From an uncultured Pseudoruegeria sp. (GTDB taxonomy: Bacteria; Pseudomonadota; Alphaproteobacteria; Rhodobacterales; Rhodobacteraceae), in NCBI GenBank assembly GCA_947498155.1, contig CANMJD010000002.1, forward strand, positions 62,001 to 126,000: a DNA stretch of 64,000 bases, written 5' to 3'. Positions 8,452 to 17,297 of the stretch are shown here, one piece after another. Position 1 is the first letter of the stretch. Each line of letters starts with the position of its first letter. The position numbers were made by a program, and so were the translations under genes. The notes under the pieces were generated by a model. It did no database searches and had not been told where the DNA came from. It saw only the letters and a list, made by a program, of their open reading frames with translations.

Positions 8452-8467
8452 TGTTTCACGTGAAACA
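8452..8467. promoter_or_regulatory. parS site 1 (ParB-binding centromere)
   Basis: TGTTTCACGTGAAACA, a perfect 16-bp palindrome identical to the universal parS consensus. It lies between the mnmE stop codon and the beginning of mnmG, and covers the spacer between the AAGGAG ribosome binding site and the GTG at 8460. It lies about 3.5 kb from the putative origin and 3.3 kb from parB. Confidence 0.97.
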
Positions 8468-10328
8468 TTCGGACTTTGATGTTGTTGTGGTCGGTGGCGG
8501 CCATGCCGGTGCAGATGCAGCCCATGTTGCGGCCCGCGCAGGTGCGCGTACGGCGTTGATTACGCTGAAAGCTGATTCAATTGGTGTGATGAGCTGCAAT
8601 CCGGCGATTGGAGGTCTGGGCAAAGGGCATCTCGTGCGCGAAATTGATGCGCTGGACGGGATCATGGGACGCGTTGCGGATAAGGCGGGCATTCAATTTC
8701 GTTTGCTAAATCGCCGCAAAGGCCCCGCCGTGCAAGGACCGCGCACCCAAGCTGACCGCAAACTCTATCGACTGGCGGTTCAGGCAGAGCTCGGATTGCT
8801 TGAAAACCTACAGATTATAGAGGGCGAAGTTGCAGATCTGATCCATCAAGGTGATGCTGTTCGCGGCGTTATTCTAGGTGACGGCAACCATATCAATGCC
8901 CATGCGGTAGTTTTGACCACGGGCACGTTTTTGCGCGGTGTGATACACATTGGCGATGTTTCCCGTCCCGGTGGTCGAATGGGGGATAAGCCCTCGGTTA
9001 AACTTGCCGAACGTATTGATTCTTATGGGCTTCCGCTCGGTCGGTTAAAAACGGGTACCCCGCCGCGTCTGGATGGTAAGACGATCAATTGGGACGCCTT
9101 GGAAATGCAGCCCGGTGATGATACGCCGACTTTGTTTTCCTTTATGTCTAAATCGGTGAGCGCCCCGCAGATTTCCTGTGGCATCACGCATACAAACGAA
9201 AAAACCCACGAGATTATCCGTCAAAACCTTGATCGCTCTGCGATGTATGGCGGGCACATTGACGGCGTTGGGCCACGGTATTGCCCTTCGATCGAAGATA
9301 AAATCGTCCGGTTTGCGGAAAAAACCTCACATCAAATCTTTCTGGAGCCAGAAGGGGTGGATGACGATACGGTCTATCCGAATGGCATTTCGACTTCGTT
9401 GCCCGAAGATGTGCAAGAAGACTACGTGCATTCCATTTTCGGATTGGAAAATGCGCGCATTTTGCAGCCGGGATATGCGATTGAATATGACTATGTTGAC
9501 CCCCGCGCACTCCAAGAATCGCTGGAGTTAAAATCCGTTCCTGGTCTATATCTTGCGGGTCAGATCAACGGCACCACAGGATATGAGGAAGCTGCCGCGC
9601 AAGGTCTGGTTGCTGGTTTGAATGCCGCGCGCTCCGCACAGGGTATGGAACCTGTCGTATTCTCTCGTTCTGAATCCTACATCGGGGTGATGATCGATGA
9701 TTTGGTCACGCGGGGGGTCACTGAGCCCTACCGTATGTTTACCTCGCGCGCCGAATTCCGTCTGTCGCTGCGGGCCGATAATGCGGATCAGCGGCTGACA
9801 CCAAAAGGGATTGCGCTTGGCATTGTCGGAGAGCAGCGAGAAACCCAGTTCGCCGATAAGATGGAGCGCCTCTCAACAGCGCGTGCGCGTCTTGCACAGT
9901 TTTCCGTAACGCCACGTGTTCTTGCGGAGCAGGGGGTTAAAATCAACAAAGACGGTCCGCGCCGGAACGGCTATGAATCGCTTTCGCTTCCGGAAATGGA
10001 CTTTGCTAAGCTGGTCACAATTGCACCGGAGTTCGCCGATATAGACACTGAAATACAGGCGCAGGTCAGTAAAGACGCCCTATATCAGAACTATCTGGAT
10101 CGTCAGCAGAAAGACATTGATGCGTTGATGCGGGATGAAAACCAGAAGATTCCGGCGGATTTCACCTATGTTGGCATGCAGGGGTTGTCCAATGAATTGC
10201 GTACAAAACTGGAGACTGTTCGACCAAGAACACTTGGTCAGGCCGGCCGTGTGGACGGAATGACACCCGCTGCACTGTCTTTGGTATTGGCCAAAATTCG
10301 GCAGTTCGAAAAGAAGCAGGCGGTATGA
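8460..10328 (+). CDS. mnmG: tRNA uridine-5-carboxymethylaminomethyl modification enzyme MnmG
   Basis: About 622 residues. FAD-dependent partner of MnmE in U34 tRNA modification. The dinucleotide-binding motif [20 protein letters not shown] opens the protein; [16 protein letters not shown] and [11 protein letters not shown] follow, with the C-terminal helical tRNA/MnmE-binding region to the end. Two start codons are possible: GTG at 8451 (product begins MFHVKH) or GTG at 8460 (MKHSDFD). I prefer 8460 because AAGGAG at 8446-8451 is then 8 bases upstream. Either way parS 1 overlaps translation initiation. Its end overlaps rsmG by 4 bp (ATGA). Confidence 0.96.
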   Translation: MKHSDFDVVVVGGGHAGADAAHVAARAGARTALITLKADSIGVMSCNPAIGGLGKGHLVREIDALDGIMGRVADKAGIQFRLLNRRKGPAVQGPRTQADRKLYRLAVQAELGLLENLQIIEGEVADLIHQGDAVRGVILGDGNHINAHAVVLTTGTFLRGVIHIGDVSRPGGRMGDKPSVKLAERIDSYGLPLGRLKTGTPPRLDGKTINWDALEMQPGDDTPTLFSFMSKSVSAPQISCGITHTNEKTHEIIRQNLDRSAMYGGHIDGVGPRYCPSIEDKIVRFAEKTSHQIFLEPEGVDDDTVYPNGISTSLPEDVQEDYVHSIFGLENARILQPGYAIEYDYVDPRALQESLELKSVPGLYLAGQINGTTGYEEAAAQGLVAGLNAARSAQGMEPVVFSRSESYIGVMIDDLVTRGVTEPYRMFTSRAEFRLSLRADNADQRLTPKGIALGIVGEQRETQFADKMERLSTARARLAQFSVTPRVLAEQGVKINKDGPRRNGYESLSLPEMDFAKLVTIAPEFADIDTEIQAQVSKDALYQNYLDRQQKDIDALMRDENQKIPADFTYVGMQGLSNELRTKLETVRPRTLGQAGRVDGMTPAALSLVLAKIRQFEKKQAV

Positions 10329-10951
10329 CGGTCGCTTTTGAGGCCTTTACTGCGCAATGCGATGTTTCACGTGAAACATTCTCTCGGCTGGAAATCTATG
10401 CAGGACTTTTGAATAAGTGGAATCCTGCCATTAATCTTGTGTCCAAAAACACACTGAATGATCTTTGGACCCGGCACATACTGGACTCTGCACAGGTTTT
10501 TGACGTCGCGCCTGATTCAGCAAAAGGCTGGAGCGATCTTGGGTCCGGCGGCGGGTTTCCGGGCATGGTCGTGGCGATTCTTGCCAAAGAGAAAAGGCCG
10601 GAGCTCTCGTTCAACTGCGTTGAAAGCGATCAAAGAAAGGCAGCTTTTCTGCGGACGGTAGCGCGAGAAACCGGCGTGGACGTCAAAATCCACGCCGACC
10701 GGATTGAAAAAGTAGCCCCCTTGCACGCCGATGTCTTAAGTGCACGCGCTCTTGCGCCGCTTGATATCTTGTTTGAATTCGCAGAAATGCACCTTGCCCC
10801 CTCTGGCGTGGCGCTTTTTCAGAAAGGCGCAAGTTATCAACAAGAAATTGACGCCGCACGGCACCGCTGGGACTTCTCAGAAACGGTAATCCCAAGTATC
10901 ACTGAGTCACAGGCTGTCATACTTGAGATCAAAGGAATCACGCGTGTCTGA
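10325..10951 (+). CDS. rsmG: 16S rRNA (guanine527-N7)-methyltransferase RsmG
   Basis: 208 residues. Methylates G527 of 16S rRNA using SAM. The SAM-binding motif [15 protein letters not shown] is near residue 74, after the family's N-terminal [13 protein letters not shown]. The segment VSRETF near residues 15-20 is encoded by a second perfect parS site, so the protein sequence there is shaped by centromere function. The start overlaps mnmG by 4 bp and its end overlaps the parA start, so mnmE to parB look like one operon. Confidence 0.97.
   Translation: MTVAFEAFTAQCDVSRETFSRLEIYAGLLNKWNPAINLVSKNTLNDLWTRHILDSAQVFDVAPDSAKGWSDLGSGGGFPGMVVAILAKEKRPELSFNCVESDQRKAAFLRTVARETGVDVKIHADRIEKVAPLHADVLSARALAPLDILFEFAEMHLAPSGVALFQKGASYQQEIDAARHRWDFSETVIPSITESQAVILEIKGITRV
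10363..10378. promoter_or_regulatory. parS site 2 (ParB-binding centromere)
   Basis: A second perfect TGTTTCACGTGAAACA, inside the rsmG coding sequence, 1.9 kb from parS 1 and 0.6 kb before parA. Having parS copies within this gene set next to parAB is the usual alphaproteobacterial arrangement. Confidence 0.97.
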
Positions 10952-11753
10952 TCCTACTCGCCCCGCGGGGCCAAGAATTATTGCAATCGCAAATCAAAAG
11001 GGCGGCGTCGGTAAGACTACAACATCGATAAATCTGGCTGCGGCACTGGCGGAAAAAGGGAAACGCGTTCTGTTGGTTGATATTGATCCTCAGGGGAACG
11101 CGTCAACCGGGCTGGGGATTGAGCAAAGCAAACGCCAGAACACGGCCTATGATCTGATTGCAGGAGACGCACAGCTTCAGGATGTGATTCAAGATACAGA
11201 GATTGCCGGACTGGGGATCATTCCCGCGACAACAGACCTGAGTTCTGCCGATATTGAGCTTTTTTCCAATGAAAAGCGCAGTTTTCTGCTGCATGACGCG
11301 TTACGTCAGCCGTCGATTGATGGTTATCAGCTGGATTACGTGCTCATAGACTGTCCGCCGTCGCTCAATCTGTTGACGGTAAATGCGATGGTGGCAGCCC
11401 ATTCAGTACTTGTGCCGCTGCAGTCCGAATTTTTTGCCCTTGAGGGGTTGTCGCAATTGATGTTGACCATCCGAGAGGTCCGTCAGTCCGCCAATCCCGA
11501 TCTTCGGATCGAAGGGGTTGTGATGACAATGTATGACGGGCGGAACAACTTATCTCGGCAGGTCGAATTGGATGCCCGGGATAATCTTGGTGATCTGGTT
11601 TTTAAAACCGTCATTCCGCGGAACGTTCGCGTAAGCGAAGCGCCGTCTTTTGCCTTGCCGGTGTTGGAATATGATTCTGCCTCCAAGGGTAGCGAGGCCT
11701 ATCGGGAAATGGCCACAGAGCTGGTCTCTCGGCATGAAATGAATAGAGTTTAA
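10944..11753 (+). CDS. parA: Chromosome partitioning ATPase ParA
   Basis: 269 residues from the GTG at 10944, chosen because AAGGA at 10932-10936 sits 7 bases upstream; the TTG at 10923 lacks a comparable site. The deviant Walker A motif KGGVGKTTT is at about residues 19-27, preceded by IIAIANQ, with the Walker B-like DYVLIDCPPSLN near 130. ParA moves ParB-parS complexes to the poles. The GTG start overlaps the rsmG stop codon. Confidence 0.97.
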   Translation: MSDPTRPAGPRIIAIANQKGGVGKTTTSINLAAALAEKGKRVLLVDIDPQGNASTGLGIEQSKRQNTAYDLIAGDAQLQDVIQDTEIAGLGIIPATTDLSSADIELFSNEKRSFLLHDALRQPSIDGYQLDYVLIDCPPSLNLLTVNAMVAAHSVLVPLQSEFFALEGLSQLMLTIREVRQSANPDLRIEGVVMTMYDGRNNLSRQVELDARDNLGDLVFKTVIPRNVRVSEAPSFALPVLEYDSASKGSEAYREMATELVSRHEMNRV

Positions 11754-11762
11754 GGTGTTGAA

Positions 11763-12677
11763 ATGACGGATAAAAAACCACAACGCAAAGGCTTGGGTCG
11801 CGGTCTTTCGGCATTGATGTCTGATGTTAATCTGGATGAGTCAACAACGACGACTGAGATACGGCCAAAGGCTGAAAATATCCTCCCGGTCGAGAAAATC
11901 CGCCCAAATCCCGACCAGCCCCGACGGTTTTTTGAAGAAGAAGCGTTGGCGGAGCTTGCGTCCTCGATCAAAGAAAAGGGCGTGATCCAGCCGTTGATTG
12001 TGCGTCCTGATCCGCGTCAGGACGGAATGTTTGAAATCGTTGCGGGGGAACGCCGCTGGCGTGCCGCGCAACGTGCGCAGTTGCATGACGTGCCGGTATT
12101 GATCCGGACATTGGACGATACAGAAGTTCTTGAGATCGCCATCATCGAGAATATTCAGCGCGCAGATTTAAATGCGGTCGAAGAGGCTATCGGTTATCGT
12201 CAGTTGATGGATCGATTTGGCCATACGCAGGAAAAACTGGCGGAGGCCCTGTCAAAAAGCCGTTCCTATATCGCAAACCTGTTGCGTCTGTTGTCGCTGC
12301 CAGACGATGTGCTGCAATTGCTGCGTGAAGGTCAAATCAGCACGGGTCATGCGCGGGCGTTGATCACGACAGAGAACCCGTCGGAATTGGCAAAGATTGT
12401 TGTCGCCAAGGGTCTATCGGTTCGCGAAACCGAGCGTTTGGTAAAGCAGGGGCAGGCGCCCGCAAAACCCAAGGCGCAAACCGCGTCAAAGGGGGCGAAG
12501 GACGCCGATACAATTGCACTGGAAGGCGATCTTTCGGCAACTTTGAAAATGCCTGTCAGTGTGGACCATCATCAGGGTAAGGAAACCGGAAAAATCACGA
12601 TTTCCTATAAGTCATTGGAACAATTGGATGAATTGTGCCGCATCCTGTCTCTTACGAGCCAGGGCGGCTCCAAATAA
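11763..12677 (+). CDS. parB: Chromosome partitioning protein ParB
   Basis: 304 residues. Binds parS, spreads on DNA using CTP, and stimulates ParA. The N-terminus RKGLGRGLSALMSD carries the ParA-interacting region; PNPDQPRRFFEEE, the CTP-binding VAGERRWRAAQ near residue 98, ENIQRADLNAVEEA near 132 and the helix-turn-helix around LAEALSKSRSYIANLLRLLSLP follow, with a C-terminal dimerisation segment. Nine bp after parA. Its 3' end overlaps the convergent DUF454 gene by 26 bp. Confidence 0.97.
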   Translation: MTDKKPQRKGLGRGLSALMSDVNLDESTTTTEIRPKAENILPVEKIRPNPDQPRRFFEEEALAELASSIKEKGVIQPLIVRPDPRQDGMFEIVAGERRWRAAQRAQLHDVPVLIRTLDDTEVLEIAIIENIQRADLNAVEEAIGYRQLMDRFGHTQEKLAEALSKSRSYIANLLRLLSLPDDVLQLLREGQISTGHARALITTENPSELAKIVVAKGLSVRETERLVKQGQAPAKPKAQTASKGAKDADTIALEGDLSATLKMPVSVDHHQGKETGKITISYKSLEQLDELCRILSLTSQGGSK

Positions 12678-13005
12678 ACAGCAGCACAAGGGATAGAACG
12701 ACAGCCTGAATGATAAGGACCGTCGTTTTAACCCCAAGAAACAGCGAAATCCCGAAAGCCGCCGCAATAGAGAGGGTTGCCAGCCGTTTCGCGGCGGGCC
12801 GGATCGCGCCGTGCTGGTTCCAGTCCTCTATCGGGGGGCCAAAAGTCGGGTGAGTCAGCAACCAATCATGCAGCCGTTCGGATGAGCGGGCAAAGCAAAA
12901 TGCCGCCAAAATCAAAAAAGGTACTGTCGGCAAGAGGGGCAGCAGGATTCCAATCGCGCCAAGGGCGAGGGCCGTCAATCCGGCGCATGTCCAAAGTATT
13001 TTCAT
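12652..13005 (-). CDS. DUF454 (YbaN) family inner-membrane protein
   Basis: 117 residues with three hydrophobic stretches; the conserved YbaN core GAIGILLPLLPTVPFLILAAFCFARSSERLHDWLLTHPTFGPPI is intact. Function unknown for the family. The ATG follows the hemW stop by 3 bp, so it is probably cotranscribed with hemW-rdgB-rph. It ends inside parB, tail to tail. Confidence 0.88.
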   Translation of the reverse strand: MKILWTCAGLTALALGAIGILLPLLPTVPFLILAAFCFARSSERLHDWLLTHPTFGPPIEDWNQHGAIRPAAKRLATLSIAAAFGISLFLGVKTTVLIIQAVVLSLVLLFIWSRPGS

Positions 13006-13008
13006 CGC

Positions 13009-14202
13009 TTATCGATCCGCCATGAGCTCGCGCAAAACCGCATTCAGAACAGCGCGCCCCTGATCCGTTGCTTTGACGATATCGCCAGTGGTTTCGATCA
13101 TTCCAATGTCTTGCAGCTGGCTCAGGCGGTCAGCGGGCAATGGTTGACCGGAAAGCGATTGATAGCGGGCATTCGAAATACCTTCGCGCAATCGCAAACC
13201 CATCATCAAATATTCATTGGCTTGATCATCCAGCGCGATGGATTCGATATTCCGAAGACCAGATCCATCCCGACGCACGGATTCAAGCCATTTTGACGGT
13301 TGCCGCCATGCCTCTGTGGCCAGCTTATTGCCTTGCATCGTCACCCGCCCATGGGCACCGGGCCCGATGCCAACATAATCACCATATCGCCAATAGATCA
13401 GATTATGCCGCGATTGAGTGGAATCCGCAGCGTGGTTTGATACCTCATAGGCGGGCAATCCGGCGGCGGCGCATATCTCTTGCGTGGCGGCGTACATGTC
13501 GGCGGCGGTGTCATCCACCGGTAAGCCCGCTAGTTTCCCTGCCGCATAGCGATCACCAAAAGCAGTGCCTTCTTCAATCGTCAATTGATACAGCGAAAGG
13601 TGGTCGATCGCCATAGTTAGGGCCTCTGACAACTCAGCTTTCCAGTGCTGAAGATCCTGATCTTGTCGTGCATAGATCAGGTCAAAACTGACCCTATCAA
13701 AGGCTTTTCGGGCGATCTCAAACGCAGATCGGGCCTCGGCGACAGAGTGTAAACGCCCCAACCGCCGCAGATCGACATCGTTTAGCGCCTGAATTCCCAT
13801 GGAGATCCGGTTTACACCGGCATCTCTGTAGCCATTGAAACGACCCGCCTCGACAGAGCTGGGGTTCGCTTCCAGAGTGACTTCAAAATCGTTGGATTGG
13901 GGCCAGGTTTTGCGCACTTCGTTGAGGATATCATGCACAATATCGGGCTGCATCAAGCTGGGCGTGCCGCCGCCAAAAAAGACGGTGTTCAAAACCCGTG
14001 GACCGGTTTCTGCTCCTGCGCGTCTGATCTCTGAAAGATAAGCATCGCGCCATTCATATTGATCTATTTGCGCGGAAACATGAGAATTAAAGTCACAATA
14101 CGGGCATTTAGATTGGCAAAACGGCCAGTGGACATAGAGTCCAAAGCCGCCATTTTGCCAGTCTTCAATCAAAACAGCCTGCAACGAGTTTGCGGAAAGC
14201 AT
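13009..14202 (-). CDS. hemW: Radical SAM family haem chaperone HemW
   Basis: 397 residues in the longest ATG frame, about 10-15 more than usual. The radical SAM cluster motif [10 protein letters not shown] (CxxxCxxC) follows YVHWPF near residue 27-36; [10 protein letters not shown] and [12 protein letters not shown] follow. HemW resembles coproporphyrinogen dehydrogenase HemN but lacks decarboxylase activity in studied members and inserts haem into targets. The ATG at 14202 lies 38 bp inside rdgB; a TTG at 14172 would give a start closer to the family's, so the exact start is open. Confidence 0.93.
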   Translation of the reverse strand: MLSANSLQAVLIEDWQNGGFGLYVHWPFCQSKCPYCDFNSHVSAQIDQYEWRDAYLSEIRRAGAETGPRVLNTVFFGGGTPSLMQPDIVHDILNEVRKTWPQSNDFEVTLEANPSSVEAGRFNGYRDAGVNRISMGIQALNDVDLRRLGRLHSVAEARSAFEIARKAFDRVSFDLIYARQDQDLQHWKAELSEALTMAIDHLSLYQLTIEEGTAFGDRYAAGKLAGLPVDDTAADMYAATQEICAAAGLPAYEVSNHAADSTQSRHNLIYWRYGDYVGIGPGAHGRVTMQGNKLATEAWRQPSKWLESVRRDGSGLRNIESIALDDQANEYLMMGLRLREGISNARYQSLSGQPLPADRLSQLQDIGMIETTGDIVKATDQGRAVLNAVLRELMADR

Positions 14203-14776
14203 CGGCGCGATGGCTCATGCCGTGTTTTTTATCTGGGTCCATTTCGCCAAAGGTTTCGGACTCTCCTTCCGGCAAAAAGACCGGATCAAAACCAAAACCA
14301 TGCACCCCGCGCATCGGCCAAACCAATTCACCCGAAACCGTGCCGGCAAACACCTCGTCATGACCGTCAGGCCAGGCAAGGCAGAGGGTGCAGCAAAAGC
14401 GCGCCTTGCGCGGAGCAGGGGCGGATTTTTCATCCAGCAATCCCTGAACCTTGGCCATCGCCATGGGAAAATCCCGCCCATTCGGGGTTTCGGCCCAATC
14501 CGCTGTATAAACGCCCGGCGCGCCGTCCAATGCATCAACTTCGAGTCCGCTGTCATCAGAAAGCGCAGGCAGGCCCGAAGCATTGGCGGCAAAATGCGCT
14601 TTGATCCGCGCGTTGCCGGCAAAGGTGTTTTCGGTCTCTTCCGGCTCTTCAAATCCAAGATCACCGGCAGAGACAACTTCGATGCCAAAAGGCTCTAACA
14701 AGGCCGAAATCTCTTTCAGCTTGCCCTTATTGTGGCTGGCCAGAACAATTTTGGCTTCAGAGAGCTTCCGCGTCAT
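14165..14776 (-). CDS. rdgB: Non-canonical purine NTP pyrophosphatase (ITP/XTP, RdgB/HAM1 family)
   Basis: 203 residues. Removes dITP, XTP and other deaminated purine nucleotides from the pool. Family motifs: [11 protein letters not shown] near residue 13, [20 protein letters not shown] near 70, [11 protein letters not shown] near 155 and [10 protein letters not shown] near the end. The start overlaps the rph stop by one base (TAATG), and the end overlaps hemW, so rph-rdgB-hemW form one unit. Confidence 0.96.
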   Translation of the reverse strand: MTRKLSEAKIVLASHNKGKLKEISALLEPFGIEVVSAGDLGFEEPEETENTFAGNARIKAHFAANASGLPALSDDSGLEVDALDGAPGVYTADWAETPNGRDFPMAMAKVQGLLDEKSAPAPRKARFCCTLCLAWPDGHDEVFAGTVSGELVWPMRGVHGFGFDPVFLPEGESETFGEMDPDKKHGMSHRADAFRKLVAGCFD

Positions 14777-15486
14777 TATGCCGTCGCAGCCTTTTGTGCG
14801 GCGACCAGTTCGGAGACGCCTTTTTCTGCCAAGTCCAGCAGCTCATCCATTTGCCCACGCGAGAAAACAGAGCCCTCAGCGGACATTTGTACTTCGATCA
14901 GTGGTCCTGATCCCAGCATGATGAAATTGCCATCAACACCGGCCTCAGAGTCTTCGGGGTAGTCCAGATCAAGTACCGGTTGTCCCGCATAAATCCCGCA
15001 TGAAACGGCGGCAACAGGATCAACCAAAGGATCAGAAATCACCTCTCCGGTTTTCATCAGCTTATTTACCGCCAGACGCAGGGCAACCCAACCGCCAGTG
15101 ATGGAGGCACAACGGGTGCCGCCATCAGCCTGAATAACATCACAGTCCACGGTGATCTGGCGTTCCCCCAAGGCAACACGATCGACGCCGGCGCGCAACG
15201 CGCGGCCGATCAGGCGCTGGATTTCTTGCGTCCGACCGGATTGACCGTTCTTGGCCTCGCGGCGCATCCGTGTGTTGGTGGCACGGGGCAGCATGCCGTA
15301 TTCAGCCGTTACCCAGCCAAGTCCGGAGTTTTTCAGAAACGGCGGTACGCGCTCATCGATGGTCGCAGTACAAAGAACATGGGTGTCGCCACATTTGATC
15401 AGGCAAGAGCCTTCGGCGTGTTTTGTAACACCGGTTTCAATTGAAACCGGGCGCATTTCGCTAACGTTTCTGCCAGAAGGGCGCAT
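14776..15486 (-). CDS. rph: Ribonuclease PH
   Basis: 236 residues from the ATG at 15486 ([20 protein letters not shown]), which matches the family start; an upstream in-frame extension is unconserved. Phosphorolytic 3'-5' exoribonuclease that trims tRNA 3' ends. Signature segments: [21 protein letters not shown] near residue 22, [17 protein letters not shown] near 58, [12 protein letters not shown] near 88 and [18 protein letters not shown] near 113. Divergent from hrcA with a 120-bp shared promoter region. Confidence 0.96.
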   Translation of the reverse strand: MRPSGRNVSEMRPVSIETGVTKHAEGSCLIKCGDTHVLCTATIDERVPPFLKNSGLGWVTAEYGMLPRATNTRMRREAKNGQSGRTQEIQRLIGRALRAGVDRVALGERQITVDCDVIQADGGTRCASITGGWVALRLAVNKLMKTGEVISDPLVDPVAAVSCGIYAGQPVLDLDYPEDSEAGVDGNFIMLGSGPLIEVQMSAEGSVFSRGQMDELLDLAEKGVSELVAAQKAATA

Positions 15487-15551
15487 GGGAAAATCCTTTG
15501 GTTCGGGGTTGCGCACAGATACCCGCGACCTGACCGTAATAGCAAGCCCGA

Positions 15552-15579
15552 TTGACCTTGGCCCAGAATGGACTTTAAT
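15552..15579 (+). promoter_or_regulatory. Likely sigma-70 promoter of hrcA-grpE
   Basis: TTGACC (15552-15557), 16-bp spacer, TTTAAT (15574-15579), 27 bp before the hrcA ATG. No CIRCE inverted repeat is visible here, so HrcA autoregulation at this site is not supported. Confidence 0.5.
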
Positions 15580-15606
15580 AACGCCTAGCTTAACCAAAGC
15601 GATATT

Positions 15607-16671
15607 ATGACAGACCGAAGCAAGCTTTTATCAGAAATGAATGACCGCAGCCGCGAAGTTTTCCGGCGCGTTGTTGAGGGCTATCTGGAAACCGGTGATC
15701 CTGTCGGTTCGCGCACCCTGACGCGCACGCTGTCTGAAAAGGTTTCCGCGGCGACGGTGCGTAATGTCATGCAAGATCTTGAGTATCTGGGTCTTTTACA
15801 GGCGCCGCATATTTCTGCGGGCCGCATTCCAACCCAGTCTGGGTTGCGGATGTTTGTCGATGGGTTGCTAGAAGTCGGAGATCTTGATCGGAACGATCAG
15901 GCCAGAATAGACACGAGTTTGGGAAATAAAGACGGTGATGTCGGCAGTCTGTTGGATCGGGTCGGTTCGGCTTTGTCGGGCCTGACCCACGGGGCGAGCC
16001 TTGTGTTGGCGCCCAAACATGAAGCGCCGATTAAACACATCGAATTTGTCTCTCTCGGGACAGAGCGCGCCCTTGTGGTACTGGTCTTTGCTGATGGGCA
16101 CGTTGAAAACCGAGTGTTTCGCCCGCCGCTGGGCCAAACGCCTTCTTCCCTGCGCGAAGCGTCCAATTTTCTGAATGCTGCTGCGGAAGGCAAGACCCTG
16201 TCTGAATTGCATGGTGCGGTGTCTGCTGAAATTAAGAAACGGCGGCAGGAAATTGACAGCCTGTCCCGTGATCTTGTCGAAAGCGGCACGGCGATTTGGG
16301 CGGATAAGGGCGAATCCTACGAACGGCTGATTGTCCGCGGTCGGGCGAATCTGCTGCAAGACAGCGATGAAATCGAGGACCTTGAAAAAGTCCGGAGCCT
16401 GTTTGATGACCTTGAACGCAAGCGTGATATCGCCGAATTCCTTGAATTGGCCGAGGAAGGCGAGGGTGTGCGCATTTTTATTGGCTCAGAGAACAAACTC
16501 TTTTCACTTTCGGGTTCCTCTTTGGTGGTTTCTCCTTATATGAACGCTGATCGAAAAATTGTGGGCGCGGTTGGGGTCATCGGACCGACGCGCCTGAACT
16601 ACGGACGAATTGTGCCGATTGTGGATTACACGGCGCAGCTGGTCGGGAGATTGATCTCTGACCAGGGATAA
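15607..16671 (+). CDS. hrcA: Heat-inducible transcription repressor HrcA
   Basis: 354 residues. Represses groESL in many alphaproteobacteria by binding CIRCE. The N-terminal winged helix ([24 protein letters not shown], then [31 protein letters not shown]) is intact, followed by the GAF-like body and a C-terminal [22 protein letters not shown]. It is followed after 10 bp by grpE. Confidence 0.96.
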   Translation: MTDRSKLLSEMNDRSREVFRRVVEGYLETGDPVGSRTLTRTLSEKVSAATVRNVMQDLEYLGLLQAPHISAGRIPTQSGLRMFVDGLLEVGDLDRNDQARIDTSLGNKDGDVGSLLDRVGSALSGLTHGASLVLAPKHEAPIKHIEFVSLGTERALVVLVFADGHVENRVFRPPLGQTPSSLREASNFLNAAAEGKTLSELHGAVSAEIKKRRQEIDSLSRDLVESGTAIWADKGESYERLIVRGRANLLQDSDEIEDLEKVRSLFDDLERKRDIAEFLELAEEGEGVRIFIGSENKLFSLSGSSLVVSPYMNADRKIVGAVGVIGPTRLNYGRIVPIVDYTAQLVGRLISDQG

Positions 16672-16681
16672 TAGGTGAGAC

Positions 16682-17257
16682 ATGGCAGAACCAAAGAAAG
16701 AAGACGCGTTTCTGGACGATCTGGACGCTTTGGAAGAAGAGCTCTTCGGTGAAGAAGAGATCGACATCACGCAAGAAGAAGAAGACGCGGATGAGCTGGA
16801 GGCGCTGCGCGCCGAACGGGATCAGCTGAAAGACCGTGTCATGCGGGTCATGGCGGATGCGGAAAACAGCCGTAAACGCAGCGAACGCGACCGTCGTGAA
16901 GCAGAGCAATATGGCGGCTCCAAGCTGGCCCGTGACATGTTGCCGGTCTATGACAACCTGCATCGCGCATTGGAAACGGTTACGGATGAGGCCCGCGAGG
17001 CCAACAAAGCCCTGATCGAGGGGATCGAGCTGACCCAACGCGAAATCCTGAACGTTTTTGCCAAACACGGCATCGAAAAGGTCGCACCGGAAGTGGGCGA
17101 AAAGTTCGATCCGAAACACCATCAGGCCATGTTCGAAGCCCCGGTGCCCAACACCGTAGCGGGTGACATTATTCAGGTCATGGCTGAAGGCTTTATGTTA
17201 CATGACCGGCTGTTGCGTCCGGCGCAGGTTGGTGTGTCCTCAACCCCGAAATCCTAA
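16682..17257 (+). CDS. grpE: Nucleotide exchange factor GrpE
   Basis: 191 residues. Releases ADP from DnaK. The acidic N-terminus (residues 1-40, rich in E and D) leads into a long helix (ELEALRAERDQLKDRVMRVMADAENSRKRSERDRREAE), then DMLPVYDNLHRALE and the C-terminal beta domain GEKFDPKHHQAMFEAP. Cotranscribed with hrcA and ended by the terminator at 17271-17297. Confidence 0.97.
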   Translation: MAEPKKEDAFLDDLDALEEELFGEEEIDITQEEEDADELEALRAERDQLKDRVMRVMADAENSRKRSERDRREAEQYGGSKLARDMLPVYDNLHRALETVTDEAREANKALIEGIELTQREILNVFAKHGIEKVAPEVGEKFDPKHHQAMFEAPVPNTVAGDIIQVMAEGFMLHDRLLRPAQVGVSSTPKS

Positions 17258-17270
17258 ACCTCAATACTTT

Positions 17271-17297
17271 AAACCCCGGCCTTTGTGTCGGGGTTTT
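17271..17297 (+). terminator. Rho-independent terminator after grpE
   Basis: Stem AAACCCCG / CGGGGTTT with a GCCTTTGTGT loop region and trailing T residues. The last bases overlap the stop codon of the convergent mutS gene. Confidence 0.8.

Noticed and set aside
15487-15606. CIRCE element (HrcA operator) before hrcA
   Set aside because: No TTAGCACTC-N9-GAGTGCTAA-like inverted repeat is present; only a sigma-70-type promoter is seen.
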